Positions 8,709 through 17,564 of a stretch of DNA of 64,000 nt are shown in pieces. The position numbers were made by a program, and so were the translations under genes. Numbering within the stretch: the stretch's first letter is position 1; each line of letters opens with the position of its first letter. A model generated the notes under the pieces. That model was not told the origin of the DNA. It worked only from the letters and a program-made list of their open reading frames with translations, and made no database searches. The DNA comes from an uncultured Planktomarina sp. (GTDB lineage: Bacteria; Pseudomonadota; Alphaproteobacteria; Rhodobacterales; Rhodobacteraceae), in the NCBI GenBank assembly GCA_905182535.1, contig CAJJBZ010000016.1, forward strand, positions 116,182-180,181, read 5' to 3'.

Positions 8709-9776
8709 TTATTTTTGTAAAGATGGCTCACTATGATCGTCTGGCCAAACTCCAAAAGAAGTTGGTAAGCCATCATCATATTGGGCCAAAAAATCCAACA
8801 TCATCGGCCGTTTATCGATGAAGCCTTTATATGTTGCCAATTCTTCCGGCAAATCACGCACTACTCGATGCAGCCTACGACCCCATTTGGGTTTGCTCAT
8901 AATGTCTTGGAATGACATCAGATAGCAGCGGATTGGAAAAACAAGCCCATTAGAGCGAGGCAGGCGAAAAAACGTTTGCAACTCTACGCGCAAATGCTGT
9001 TTAGAGCCAAGATTTTCAGGTGTCAGAGAATTTTTTTGCACACCCCATTTATGATAATTCTCCGGGCTGGTGTCCAGCAGAGGGTTGACCGTCATGGTCC
9101 AGTTCAGTCGCCGCGCCGGCGCACCTTGTTGGATACTAAGCAAAAACTTCAACGCGCGCTTGAAAATGCCTTTTTCATGGGCCAATGGTACGGGCGCATG
9201 CCACTCAAAGAAATTCATGCCAATATCAAAATCCAAACTCCAATCAGCTTGGGTGGTGACCATACCTGCATCCATCCACAGATTATCTTCACGCTGGTCT
9301 AATACGCAAAAATCGCCCTGAGTTTGGCGGGTGATATATTCCATTGGACCGTAAGGTAGCGTAGTCTCATCCATAAAAACAAAATGATCTTCAATGCCCA
9401 TAGGCTTGTTAATCCAATGCCACTTAGATCCGTCTCGATGCAGTTCAAATAACTCTGGATAATCCTCAGACTTCGATATCATGATCAATTCTAAGAGATC
9501 CCAGCCTGCCAAAGTCATGTGGGGTAACGATTGACAGCGCAGCGGATCATCAGCCAAAACCAGCGCACGGTCGCGCATCTCAGCTATATAATGCTCGTCC
9601 ACATCAAACCGCTTCTCATAAATACTGTCAGCGGGGCCACCCTGGTGCTGCTCCATATTTATCGAATACATGTAGCTATCTTCGTGAAACGGAAACGGGA
9701 ACCGATCTTTTGCGCGCTGTGAATTACTAAATGAGTAATCATCACGAAACGTTTCATCATTAAATTGAATGGTCAT
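8709..9776 (-). CDS. dmmC: Dimethylamine monooxygenase heme subunit (DUF3445)
   Basis: This is a 355-residue protein of the heme-dependent oxidative N-demethylase family (DUF3445). Blocks such as ITRQTQGDFCVLDQREDN, WHAPVPLAHEKGIF, RRLNWTMTVNP and VELQTFFRLPRS are visible. It is the terminal oxygenase that demethylates dimethylamine to monomethylamine and formaldehyde. It ends the dmmDABC operon 12 bases after dmmB. Which residue ligates heme cannot be decided from this sequence alone. Confidence 0.85.
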   Translation of the reverse strand: MTIQFNDETFRDDYSFSNSQRAKDRFPFPFHEDSYMYSINMEQHQGGPADSIYEKRFDVDEHYIAEMRDRALVLADDPLRCQSLPHMTLAGWDLLELIMISKSEDYPELFELHRDGSKWHWINKPMGIEDHFVFMDETTLPYGPMEYITRQTQGDFCVLDQREDNLWMDAGMVTTQADWSLDFDIGMNFFEWHAPVPLAHEKGIFKRALKFLLSIQQGAPARRLNWTMTVNPLLDTSPENYHKWGVQKNSLTPENLGSKQHLRVELQTFFRLPRSNGLVFPIRCYLMSFQDIMSKPKWGRRLHRVVRDLPEELATYKGFIDKRPMMLDFLAQYDDGLPTSFGVWPDDHSEPSLQK

Positions 9777-9788
9777 GGCACAATTCTC

Positions 9789-10787
9789 CTATCGATCCAG
9801 CACAAGGATTTTACCGTCAAAGCGGGAAACACATGGCATAATTTTTATACCTGAAGATTTCTCATCATCCTCAAGCCAGTGATCACGATGAATGAATATA
9901 CCTTCACTTTCCAGAACATCAGTCTCGCATTGGCCACAAGCGCCACCACGGCAAAGGTAGGGTGGCTCAACTCCAAGCCGCTCGATGGCTTCCAGCAAGC
10001 TTTCATGTTCACCGACCTCGACAGATAGGCCAGACTTGGCCAACCGAACCGCAAAGGGTTTGCCAGGTTGTGGGGCTAAAAATTCCTCATGATGCACATG
10101 TGCGTCAGGCCATCCCGCGGAAGCGGCACTCCTGCGAACCCAATCGATCATTCCTTTGGGGCCACACACATAAAGATGTGTGCCAATTGGTTGGCCGTCT
10201 AAAAGGTTTTCTAAATCAATTGACTGCTTTTTATCATCATAATATATATTAACAGAGTGGGCATGCTTAGCACAAAGCTCATCCACATAGCTGCCCAGCT
10301 CTGGACTTCGGCAACTGTAGTGTAACTCCCAATTGCCATGGACCGCATCCAACTGTTTAATTTGCGCCATAAAGGGCGTAATCCCAATACCACCAGCGAC
10401 AAATAAATGCTTGCGGGCGCGCAAATCTAACGAAAATAAATTGACTGGGGAACTGAGGGTCATCGTTGCGCCCACTTGCACTTTCTGGTGCAGAAAAAGA
10501 GATCCTCCCCGGCCCTGATCATCACGGCGGACAGAGATTGCATAAGTTTCAGTTTCCGCAGGATCGGACATCAAAGAGTATGGGTTGCTACGCTTTAAAT
10601 CACCATCCTGCATCTCGACTACGGTATGCGCACCGCCCGAAAAGGTGGGAAACTGGTATCCATCTATGCGTTTAAACTCAAACCGGGTAACCAAGTTATT
10701 CAAAGGAACTATGGCGGATACTATAACTTTAATTTTTTCAGCACCAATAGATTTAGGGGCTGTTGAATTTGGCGCTGGGGCGGTCAT
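9789..10787 (-). CDS. dmmB: Dimethylamine monooxygenase reductase subunit
   Basis: This is a 332-residue ferredoxin reductase of phthalate-dioxygenase-reductase type that passes electrons from NAD(P)H to the heme subunit. The flavin motif RSNPYSL is at residues 66-72, a nicotinamide-binding AGGIGITPF at 131-139, CGPKGM at 208-213, and a C-terminal plant-type 2Fe-2S cluster uses C279, C284, C287 and C319. It overlaps dmmA by four bases (ATGA), which indicates translational coupling. Confidence 0.88.
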   Translation of the reverse strand: MTAPAPNSTAPKSIGAEKIKVIVSAIVPLNNLVTRFEFKRIDGYQFPTFSGGAHTVVEMQDGDLKRSNPYSLMSDPAETETYAISVRRDDQGRGGSLFLHQKVQVGATMTLSSPVNLFSLDLRARKHLFVAGGIGITPFMAQIKQLDAVHGNWELHYSCRSPELGSYVDELCAKHAHSVNIYYDDKKQSIDLENLLDGQPIGTHLYVCGPKGMIDWVRRSAASAGWPDAHVHHEEFLAPQPGKPFAVRLAKSGLSVEVGEHESLLEAIERLGVEPPYLCRGGACGQCETDVLESEGIFIHRDHWLEDDEKSSGIKIMPCVSRFDGKILVLDR

Positions 10788-11386
10788 GAGTACAGCTCCA
10801 CAGATGCTGGCACATTACCCGGATCTTCAGCATCAATACAGACACCCTGAAATGCAGCGATCCTACGTGAGTAGTGATCACGAACAAACAGGTTAAGGCC
10901 GCAGTGGCTGCACTCGAACGGATCAATAATTACATCCTCAGTGATACCCTTGCAGTGCACACATTGCATCCGGCGCGCAACAGAGCCACGGTGTTCGGTT
11001 TGAATGGCTGTGTAATCATACCCTGCCTGCATTGCCTCGTTCTGCGCCTGCCCCATCATGCCTTCGGTACCCGTGAGATAAATCTGCAGGCCCATAACAG
11101 CATCAGACAAAACTCGCTGAATTCGTGAAAGCGCGGCCGCGAAACTTGGTCCCTCATAATACTGTGCGGGGTTAAGCTCTTGGAGTTTGGGTCCAAACAG
11201 GGTACCATTGGGGATAAAAATAATATGAGTGTTGGCCATCAAATCAGATGCTTGGGCAGCTAGGTCTAAAATAGCCTCAGCACCTTCACAATCCGCAATC
11301 ATCAAATGGGATCTTCCGGGCCGCGGCTCTAAAATGCCATACACAGGCCGACTGCGAATACTTTCAGGAAATTTAAATACGGACAT
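10784..11386 (-). CDS. dmmA: Dimethylamine monooxygenase subunit DmmA
   Basis: This is a 200-residue protein matching the DmmA family in size, neighbours and cysteine pattern. Two CxxC pairs (C142/C145 and C159/C162) form a rubredoxin- or zinc-ribbon-like metal site in the C-terminal half. The start at 11386 is preferred because GGGAG lies 9-13 bases upstream; the in-frame ATG at 11407 would place that site inside the gene. The exact role (electron transfer or assembly) is not evident from sequence. It is required together with dmmB and dmmC for dimethylamine oxidation in described marine bacteria. Confidence 0.82.
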   Translation of the reverse strand: MSVFKFPESIRSRPVYGILEPRPGRSHLMIADCEGAEAILDLAAQASDLMANTHIIFIPNGTLFGPKLQELNPAQYYEGPSFAAALSRIQRVLSDAVMGLQIYLTGTEGMMGQAQNEAMQAGYDYTAIQTEHRGSVARRMQCVHCKGITEDVIIDPFECSHCGLNLFVRDHYSRRIAAFQGVCIDAEDPGNVPASVELYS

Positions 11387-11461
11387 TTGAGTATTCTCTC
11401 CCAACATTAAAACAGGTGAAGGCGCGCTTGGAGATCATACAAGCGCGCCTTTAACGTTAGA

Positions 11462-12607
11462 TCAACCCTTTGCAGTGCGGATTGATTTATCTTCATCATA
11501 AAATGGCATTTCAGACGCCACACAGGCAATCTCGGCCCCATCAGCATTACGGACGGTCAAAGCCGTTCCAGCAACAGCACAGTTGACCGGCATCCGAGCA
11601 ATACCAACATTGTGCTTGTTTACTTCCGAATACATCCCAAAGGTGACTACGCCAACACTTTGCCCATTTTGTAGGAGGTCTGCGCCCTCGTCTGCTGGGA
11701 TCACTCCATCCAATTTAACTCCAAAGATTTTGAAACGCTCTTTACCTTCAGATGAATAATGGTTTTCCGCACCAATGAAGCCAATCTTGCCAGGTGATAC
11801 TGTGAACTCAAGACCCAATTCCCAAAGCGTGTCGCCACAGGTTTCATTATCAAACGGATGGGTCTCAGAATTATCACCCGGGTAGAACAACAGATAGCTT
11901 TCCGTGCGCAGCAGATCCAACGTTGAAAACTGAACTGGACGAATACCCATATCAGCGCCCTCGGAAAGGATAGAATCCCAGAGATGAACTGCATCTTTGC
12001 GGCCGCAAAAAATCTCATAGCCACGCTCACCAGTATAGCCAGTCCGCGAAATCATAACAGCACGGCCAAACAGCTTGGTCTGCATCAGACCAAAATAAGC
12101 CAAATCACGAATACCAGGAACGTGTTTAGCCAAGAAATCTACTGCAACGGGGCCCTGCAACGACATATCATGCATGTCGTCATCAAAAATTACCTCACAG
12201 TTTTTAGATGCAGCCACAGTGGATAGCTGTTCCATACCAGTCCCGGTACCATGCACCACCAGCCAGCTATTCACCGCTAAGCGGTAGATCACGCAGTCAT
12301 CAATGAACTTGCCTTGGTCATTCAGCATGCATGCGTAAGTGGAGCGACCCGGCATTATCTTTTCAACATTGCGAGTAGTTACGCGGTCAATTACGTAGGC
12401 GGCATCAGGTCCAACCAGATGGCATTTTTTCAAACCAGATACATCCATCAACCCTGCTTTTGTGCGGATCGACTCATAATCGGCTTTGGCGCGTTCTGGC
12501 GTGTGGTCGTAAAACCAGGCAGTACCCATGCCATTCCAGTCCTCTAGTTCGCCACCAATTTCGGCATGGCGGTGCGCTAGAGCTGAATTTCTCCAAATAA
12601 TAGACAT
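11462..12607 (-). CDS. dmmD: DmmD, GcvT-family tetrahydrofolate-dependent protein
   Basis: This is a 381-residue aminomethyltransferase-fold protein (GcvT) with the family segments SRTGYTGERGYEIF and a C-terminal barrel (GVVTFGMYSEVNKHNVGIAR). As first gene of dmmDABC it probably captures formaldehyde released by the oxygenase as methylene-tetrahydrofolate. The start at 12607 has AGGA at 9-12 bases upstream; an ATG three codons earlier is possible. The upstream 135 bases to the amt terminator are AT-rich and should hold the dmm promoter. Its catalytic need in dimethylamine oxidation is inferred. Confidence 0.82.
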   Translation of the reverse strand: MSIIWRNSALAHRHAEIGGELEDWNGMGTAWFYDHTPERAKADYESIRTKAGLMDVSGLKKCHLVGPDAAYVIDRVTTRNVEKIMPGRSTYACMLNDQGKFIDDCVIYRLAVNSWLVVHGTGTGMEQLSTVAASKNCEVIFDDDMHDMSLQGPVAVDFLAKHVPGIRDLAYFGLMQTKLFGRAVMISRTGYTGERGYEIFCGRKDAVHLWDSILSEGADMGIRPVQFSTLDLLRTESYLLFYPGDNSETHPFDNETCGDTLWELGLEFTVSPGKIGFIGAENHYSSEGKERFKIFGVKLDGVIPADEGADLLQNGQSVGVVTFGMYSEVNKHNVGIARMPVNCAVAGTALTVRNADGAEIACVASEMPFYDEDKSIRTAKG

Positions 12608-12742
12608 TTGTTGCATTCCTAAATTAAATTTACTTACTTAATCAATAATTACGATTTTGGCCTATAAATCAATACTAGGAGGCAATTTTTTTTCCTGTAA
12701 GGGAAAAATATAATCTTAAATGATTTTAGAATAAACTGAGAT

Positions 12743-12777
12743 ATAAAGAGGGCCACTTTAAAAGTGGCCCTCTTTAT
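12743..12777 (-). terminator. Terminator of amt operon
   Basis: A long perfect inverted repeat (about 17 bp, 12743-12759 with 12761-12777) begins 18 bases after the stop of the 57-residue gene. It ends in an A/T-rich run and separates the amt operon from the dmmD promoter. Its symmetry means it may act in both directions. Confidence 0.8.
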
Positions 12778-12794
12778 CAGACTAAAAATTTAAT

Positions 12795-12968
12795 TTATTT
12801 TTCAGCTTTTTTGTATTGTGCTTGCTCAGACCGATTGCCAGCAACCAGCACCCAAACACAAATTACTGCAGCTATTGCAGTAAAAATGCCAGGCCACGCC
12901 GTACCGGCCAACATAAACATTGGACCGTCCACGGTCGACCAATCTGCTTTATCATATGGAAACATCAT
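12795..12968 (-). CDS. Small single-span membrane protein next to Amt
   Basis: This 57-residue ORF is not a known family to me. It starts at 12968 with an excellent AGGAG site 5-9 bases upstream and ends at 12795 just ahead of the strong terminator. The hydrophobic segment at residues about 26-44 (PGIFTAIAAVICVWVLVAG) is flanked by a DKADW/DGP-rich N-terminus and a charged, lysine-rich tail (QYKKAEK). It lies 18 bases after the amt gene on the same strand and must be co-transcribed with it. I infer a small accessory subunit or stabiliser of the Amt channel. Confidence 0.75.
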   Translation of the reverse strand: MMFPYDKADWSTVDGPMFMLAGTAWPGIFTAIAAVICVWVLVAGNRSEQAQYKKAEK

Positions 12969-12986
12969 ATTTCTCCTCGATGTTAA

Positions 12987-14360
12987 TTAGCTAGATGCCG
13001 GGCCTGAAGGTGCAATACCTTCAGGATAGCCCTGCGCGGGTACTTTGACTGTATCGAGACCTGCTACCTCAGCGGTAGCCGGAACCCGCAACATACCCAA
13101 CTTTTTCAGGATAATAGCGACATATAGTCCCGGCACAAAACCAAGCAGGAAGACATGCCCATAACGCGCGAGCAATACTGACGTATTCTCAATCGCCAGA
13201 GCCGGAAACCCCGAGCCGAAGATGCCCAGCATAACCACCCCGTAAAGACCAATTGTGCCGTGTACTGTTACCGCGCCAACAGCATCATCGATGCCACGAT
13301 TTTCAAGCCATGTGGCTGCCGGTTTCAATATCATACCAGCCGAGACTGCGATGATGAATGCCAATGCCGGATAGTAGATATCCAAGCCAGAGGCAGTTGA
13401 AATGATCCCAGCAAGAGCACCAGACATCATCCAAAACGGATCTTTTGTCCAAATCCATGCACCAATAATCCCACCAGCAATTGCCATCAATATGTTGAAT
13501 GCCAGTGAAGATAAGGTGATTGGTGTACCATAAATAGTTGCTTGCTTATCAGCAAACCATGAAAAAGCCTCACCTGGAACTATCACACAAGCCATGAGGA
13601 AACCCCAGAAACCGACAATAATGAGCATCAAGCCAACTACTGTCAAAGGCATGTTGTGCCCTGCTATATGATTTGCAGTGCCATCGGCATTAAATTTACC
13701 GATCCGTGGCCCAAGATGCATCAAAACGCCCAATGCAAAGAATCCTGCAACTGCGTGGACAAGCCCCGCAGCACCAAAATCATGAACGCCCCACTGTGTG
13801 ACAAGCCAACCATCAGCATGCCAACCCCAAGCGGCAGCAACTACCCAAGCGAATGAGCCCAGCACAACAGCCAGAATTATGAAGCCAACTGTTTGAATGC
13901 GCTCAATCACAGCGCCTGACATGATCGAAGCCGTCGTAGCCGCAAACATTGCAAACGCACCGAAAAATACACCAGAGGCTTGATCCTCTATATTTGGCCC
14001 CATGTAAGCGGCTGATTCACCCCAACCCCATGCAATCGAGTTGGCGTATGCCCACCCAGAAATACCCATGGGACCTTCACTGAACGTAAGACCTGTTGGG
14101 AATCCCCAGTATACCCACCATCCGACGAAATAGAATGTGGGGATTACAAAGGCGAACGCTAAAATATTTTTAACACCAGACGACAAAACGTTCTTTGAAC
14201 GCGAAGAGCCCATCTCGTAGGCTAAAAAGCCAGCATGGATGATAATCATCAGGGGTATGCTTAAGTAATAGAAAGTTTCCGCAAAGTTGGTGTTAGTCAC
14301 ACCTGCACTTGCTTTCAATGCAGCCACCGAAGCGGTGAGTTCTGCCAATTGTTGTTCCAA
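12987..14360 (-). CDS. Amt-family ammonium/methylammonium transporter
   Basis: This is a 457-residue, roughly 11-span Amt/Mep/Rh channel. The twin pore histidines are present at H202 (GLVHAVAG) and H367 (VHGTIGLYG), and the conserved aspartate of the second half of the motif at D194. The N-terminus (about 25 residues before the first span) is rich in alanine and may be a short periplasmic segment. It is divergent from mgsABC-gmaS and followed by a 57-residue membrane gene. It may import monomethylamine or recapture ammonia released by the pathway; the sequence does not distinguish these. No glnK is adjacent. Confidence 0.85.
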   Translation of the reverse strand: MEQQLAELTASVAALKASAGVTNTNFAETFYYLSIPLMIIIHAGFLAYEMGSSRSKNVLSSGVKNILAFAFVIPTFYFVGWWVYWGFPTGLTFSEGPMGISGWAYANSIAWGWGESAAYMGPNIEDQASGVFFGAFAMFAATTASIMSGAVIERIQTVGFIILAVVLGSFAWVVAAAWGWHADGWLVTQWGVHDFGAAGLVHAVAGFFALGVLMHLGPRIGKFNADGTANHIAGHNMPLTVVGLMLIIVGFWGFLMACVIVPGEAFSWFADKQATIYGTPITLSSLAFNILMAIAGGIIGAWIWTKDPFWMMSGALAGIISTASGLDIYYPALAFIIAVSAGMILKPAATWLENRGIDDAVGAVTVHGTIGLYGVVMLGIFGSGFPALAIENTSVLLARYGHVFLLGFVPGLYVAIILKKLGMLRVPATAEVAGLDTVKVPAQGYPEGIAPSGPASS

Positions 14361-14564
14361 ATTTAACTCCCAGTTTTTTTATAAACGCGCCCAGTTATTT
14401 ATGATTTTGACACGTGTCGGTTACCAAACATATTCAGTCCGATCTGAAAAGGAATTTTTGACGCAAATGAAAAAAAGTTTCCTCATGGTTGAGCCATGCA
14501 ATGTTTGATGCTAGCGTCCAAAGCTCAGCCCATATCGGGACATTATTCGTGAAAGGAATGCCGC

Positions 14565-15461
14565 ATGTGCGGGATCGTTGGTCTTTTCCTAAAAGACAAA
14601 TCTATGGAGGCCCAACTCGGCGCCATGTTAACCGATATGTTAATCACGATGACGGATCGTGGCCCTGACAGTGCAGGAATCGCAATTTACAGTAAAGAAT
14701 CCAAAAGTATTGGTAAGTTAACTGTTCAATCAGATACGCCTGATGTGGATTTTAGAAAGTTAAAAGACGACCTAAAAAAGCATATTACGGGCGATATTGA
14801 GATCCGAGTTCAAAGCACCCACGCCGTGCTGGAACTGCCAGTCGATCAGCTAACGATTGCCCGAGCAGCTCTTAAAGAGATTCGACCCAGCGTACGGGTG
14901 ATGAGTTCTGGTGACAGTTTGGAGATTTATAAAGAAGTTGGCCTACCAAAAGACGTTGCGTCACGTTTTAGCATATCTCAAATGTCGGGGAGCCACGGAA
15001 TAGGCCACACTCGGATGGCCACCGAATCAGCCGTGACCACAATGGGTGCGCATCCGTTCAACACCGGAAGCGATCAATGTCTTGTGCACAACGGTTCTTT
15101 GTCCAATCATAACTCCCTACGCCGCAAATTGCGCCGCGATGGTGTTCATATTGAAACCGAAAACGACACAGAAGTGGGCGCGGCCTATCTCACATGGAAA
15201 ATGCAGAACGGCAGCACCCTGGGCGAAGCTTTGGAAAGTAGTCTCAAGGATCTAGATGGATTTTTTACATTTGTTGTTGGCACCAAAGATGGATTTGGTG
15301 TCGTGCGTGACCCGATTGCTTGCAAACCCGCAGTGATGGCAGAAACCGATCAGTATGTAGCCTTTGGCAGTGAATACCGCGCATTGGTTAATTTGCCGGG
15401 TATCGAAGACGCACGCGTCTGGGAACCTGAGCCCGCAACCGTTTACTTCTGGAAACATTGA
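14565..15461 (+). CDS. mgsA: N-methylglutamate synthase subunit A (class II amidotransferase)
   Basis: This is a 298-residue Ntn-type glutamine amidotransferase like the N-terminal domain of glutamate synthase. The nucleophile is Cys2 in MCGIVGLF. The substrate-binding segments DRGPDSAG, GHTRMATES and HNGSLSNH are intact. With MgsB and MgsC it makes N-methylglutamate from gamma-glutamylmethylamide. It is the first gene of mgsABC-gmaS, one base ahead of mgsB, and its promoter must lie in the 204 bases shared with the divergent amt gene. Confidence 0.88.
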   Translation: MCGIVGLFLKDKSMEAQLGAMLTDMLITMTDRGPDSAGIAIYSKESKSIGKLTVQSDTPDVDFRKLKDDLKKHITGDIEIRVQSTHAVLELPVDQLTIARAALKEIRPSVRVMSSGDSLEIYKEVGLPKDVASRFSISQMSGSHGIGHTRMATESAVTTMGAHPFNTGSDQCLVHNGSLSNHNSLRRKLRRDGVHIETENDTEVGAAYLTWKMQNGSTLGEALESSLKDLDGFFTFVVGTKDGFGVVRDPIACKPAVMAETDQYVAFGSEYRALVNLPGIEDARVWEPEPATVYFWKH

Positions 15462-15462
15462 T

Positions 15463-16140
15463 ATGCAGACTTATGATTTATCCACGGGCAGCCTGCGTGA
15501 ACTCAACGCCACCCTGCACGCGCAAAATGAAACCACAAACCAAACAGCATGGGAAATCATGAACCCCCGCGGTGCGCATGCCATTGCCTGCGGATTAGAC
15601 AGCCCTATTGAAGTGACCGTACGCGGATCAACTGGCTACTATTCCGCCGGCATGAACCAACAGGCCACGGTGAATATTAAAGGAAGCGCAGGACCAGGTG
15701 TCGCTGAAAATATGATGTCAGGCAAAGTTATAATTGATGGCGATGCAAGCCAATACGCAGGCGCTACCGGCCATGGAGGCCTTTTAGTTGTTAAAGGTAA
15801 CGCGTCTTCGCGTTGCGGAATCTCAATGAAGGGAATTAACATCGTGGTGCATGGCAGTATCGGGCACATGTCTGCCTTCATGGCTCAATCCGGAAATATG
15901 GTTGTTTGTGGTGACGCAGGTGAGGCTTTAGGTGATAGTTGCTACGAGGCGCGTTTATTTGTTCGAGGCTCTGTGAAATCATTGGGTGCAGATTGCGAAG
16001 AAAAAGAGATGCGACCAGAGCATTTAGAAATTTTGCAAACACTCTTAACCGAAGGAGAGTGCGACGCTAAGCCGGAAGAATTCAAGCGCTACGGTTCGGC
16101 GCGCACCCTCTACAATTTCAATATTGATAACGCATATTAA
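15463..16140 (+). CDS. mgsB: N-methylglutamate synthase subunit B (GltB C-terminal-like)
   Basis: This is a 225-residue protein corresponding to the right-handed beta-helix (GXGXG) domain at the C-terminus of glutamate synthase. Repeating glycine-rich turns are visible, such as GSAGPGVAENMMSG, GATGHGGLLVVKG and GSIGHMSAFMAQSG. The ATG at 15463, one base after the mgsA stop, is the correct start; the frame is open further upstream only inside mgsA. It probably has a structural role between the amidotransferase and FMN subunits. Confidence 0.88.
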   Translation: MQTYDLSTGSLRELNATLHAQNETTNQTAWEIMNPRGAHAIACGLDSPIEVTVRGSTGYYSAGMNQQATVNIKGSAGPGVAENMMSGKVIIDGDASQYAGATGHGGLLVVKGNASSRCGISMKGINIVVHGSIGHMSAFMAQSGNMVVCGDAGEALGDSCYEARLFVRGSVKSLGADCEEKEMRPEHLEILQTLLTEGECDAKPEEFKRYGSARTLYNFNIDNAY

Positions 16141-16152
16141 GGGATCCACGAC

Positions 16153-17495
16153 ATGAGCAATGATGATAGCGGTATCCCGCGCACTACTCCGAGGCAATCC
16201 GCCACCTTTTCTCAAGATGTTAACAGTGAGATCAGACGCGCTGCAGCAACTGGTATTTATGACATTCGTGGTGGTGGGGCAAAGCGAAAGCTGCCCACTT
16301 TCGATGATCTTACTTTTTTTGGGTGCCTCCATTTCGCGTTACCCTTTGGAAGGCTATCGCGAGAAATGTGACACCAACGTCACCATCGGCGGGCTACATG
16401 CCTCCAACCCCATCCACCTCGATATTCCAATTACAATTGCAGGAATGTGCTTTCGGAGCACTTTCGGGCCCTGCAAAAGAGGCCTTAGGCCGCGGTGCTT
16501 CAGAAGCTGGCACCTCTACGACGACTGGCGACGGCGGCATGACGCAGGAGGAGCGTGGTCACTCTTCAAAGCTGGTATATCAATATCTGCCATCACGCTA
16601 CGGCATGAACCCCAATGACTTACGTAAAGCAGACGCGATCGAGATTGTTGTAGGCCAAGGCGCAAAGCCCGGTGGCGGTGGCATGCTCCTTGGGCAAAAA
16701 ATAAGTGACCGTGTAGCCAGTATGCGCAACCTACCAAAGGGTATTGATCAACGATCTGCCTGCCGCCATCCGGACTGGACCGGCCCAGATGATCTAGAAA
16801 TCAAAATTCTTGAGCTCCGTGAAATAACAGGCTGGAAAGTACCAATCTATGTGAAGGTTGCAGGTGCTCGCCCCTACTATGACGTAACCCTGGCAGTGAA
16901 AGCTGGAGCTGATGCGATTGTACTGGACGGCATGCAGGGGGGTACAGCAGCCACGCAGGACGTGTTCATTGAACACGTTGGCCAACCGACACTGGCGATC
17001 ATCCGCCCAGCTGTAAAAGCCCTTCAGGATCTAGGTATGCACCGCAAGGTGCAGCTTATCCTGTCCGGTGGAATTCGCACTGGTGCAGACGTGGCTAAAG
17101 CTATGGCCCTGGGTGCAGATGCCGTAGCGATTGGGAGTGCGGCATTAATCGCTCTGGGCGACAATGACCCTAAATGGGAGGCTGAGTACAATAAACTGGG
17201 TACCACTGCGGGAGCCTATGATGACTGGCACGAAGGTAAAGACCCTGCAGGTATCACCACTCAAGATCCAGAGTTGATGAAACGCTTTGATCCACTTGAG
17301 GGAGGCCGACGCTTGCGAAATTACCTCAAGGTAATGACACTTGAGGCCCAGACTATTGCTAGGGCATGTGGTAAAAACCACCTGCATAATCTTGAGCCTG
17401 AAGATTTGGTTGCACTCACCATGGAAGCCGCTGCGATGGCGCAGGTTCCACTGGCAGGCACCGATTGGTGGCCTGGAAAAACTGGTTCATTTTAA
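16153..17495 (+). CDS. mgsC: N-methylglutamate synthase subunit C (FMN domain), two frameshifts
   Basis: This is the glutamate synthase-type FMN-binding catalytic subunit. The frame starts at 16153, moves to a second frame at the seven-T run 16314-16320 (FDDL then FLGASISRYPLEGYREKC), and to a third near 16450 (TIAGM then FGALSGPAKEALGRG). Two single extra bases explain both breaks and restore a 446-residue protein of normal size. The barrel motifs VGQGAKPGGGGML, VDQRSACRHPDW-type loop, GADAIVLDGMQGGTAATQ and LSGGIRTGADVAKAMALGADAV are all present. Translation as read would give only a short dead peptide, so error or genuine inactivation must be told apart. Confidence 0.8.
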
Positions 17496-17564
17496 TATAC
17501 TGGGCGCGGCGGGTTATCTCGACGCGCCCTTAAAAATTTAAACGATCAATAGGGGAAAAAGACC

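Noticed and set aside
14409..14418. Palindrome GACACGTGTC between amt and mgsA
   Set aside because: A lone 10-bp palindrome with no second copy seen; too weak to call an operator.
14484..14498. CATGG-N5-CCATG inverted repeat upstream of mgsA
   Set aside because: Only five base pairs; expected by chance in a region this size.
16160..16618. 152-residue ORF overlapping mgsC
   Set aside because: Only its middle part is mgsC read in the shifted frame; it is not a separate gene.
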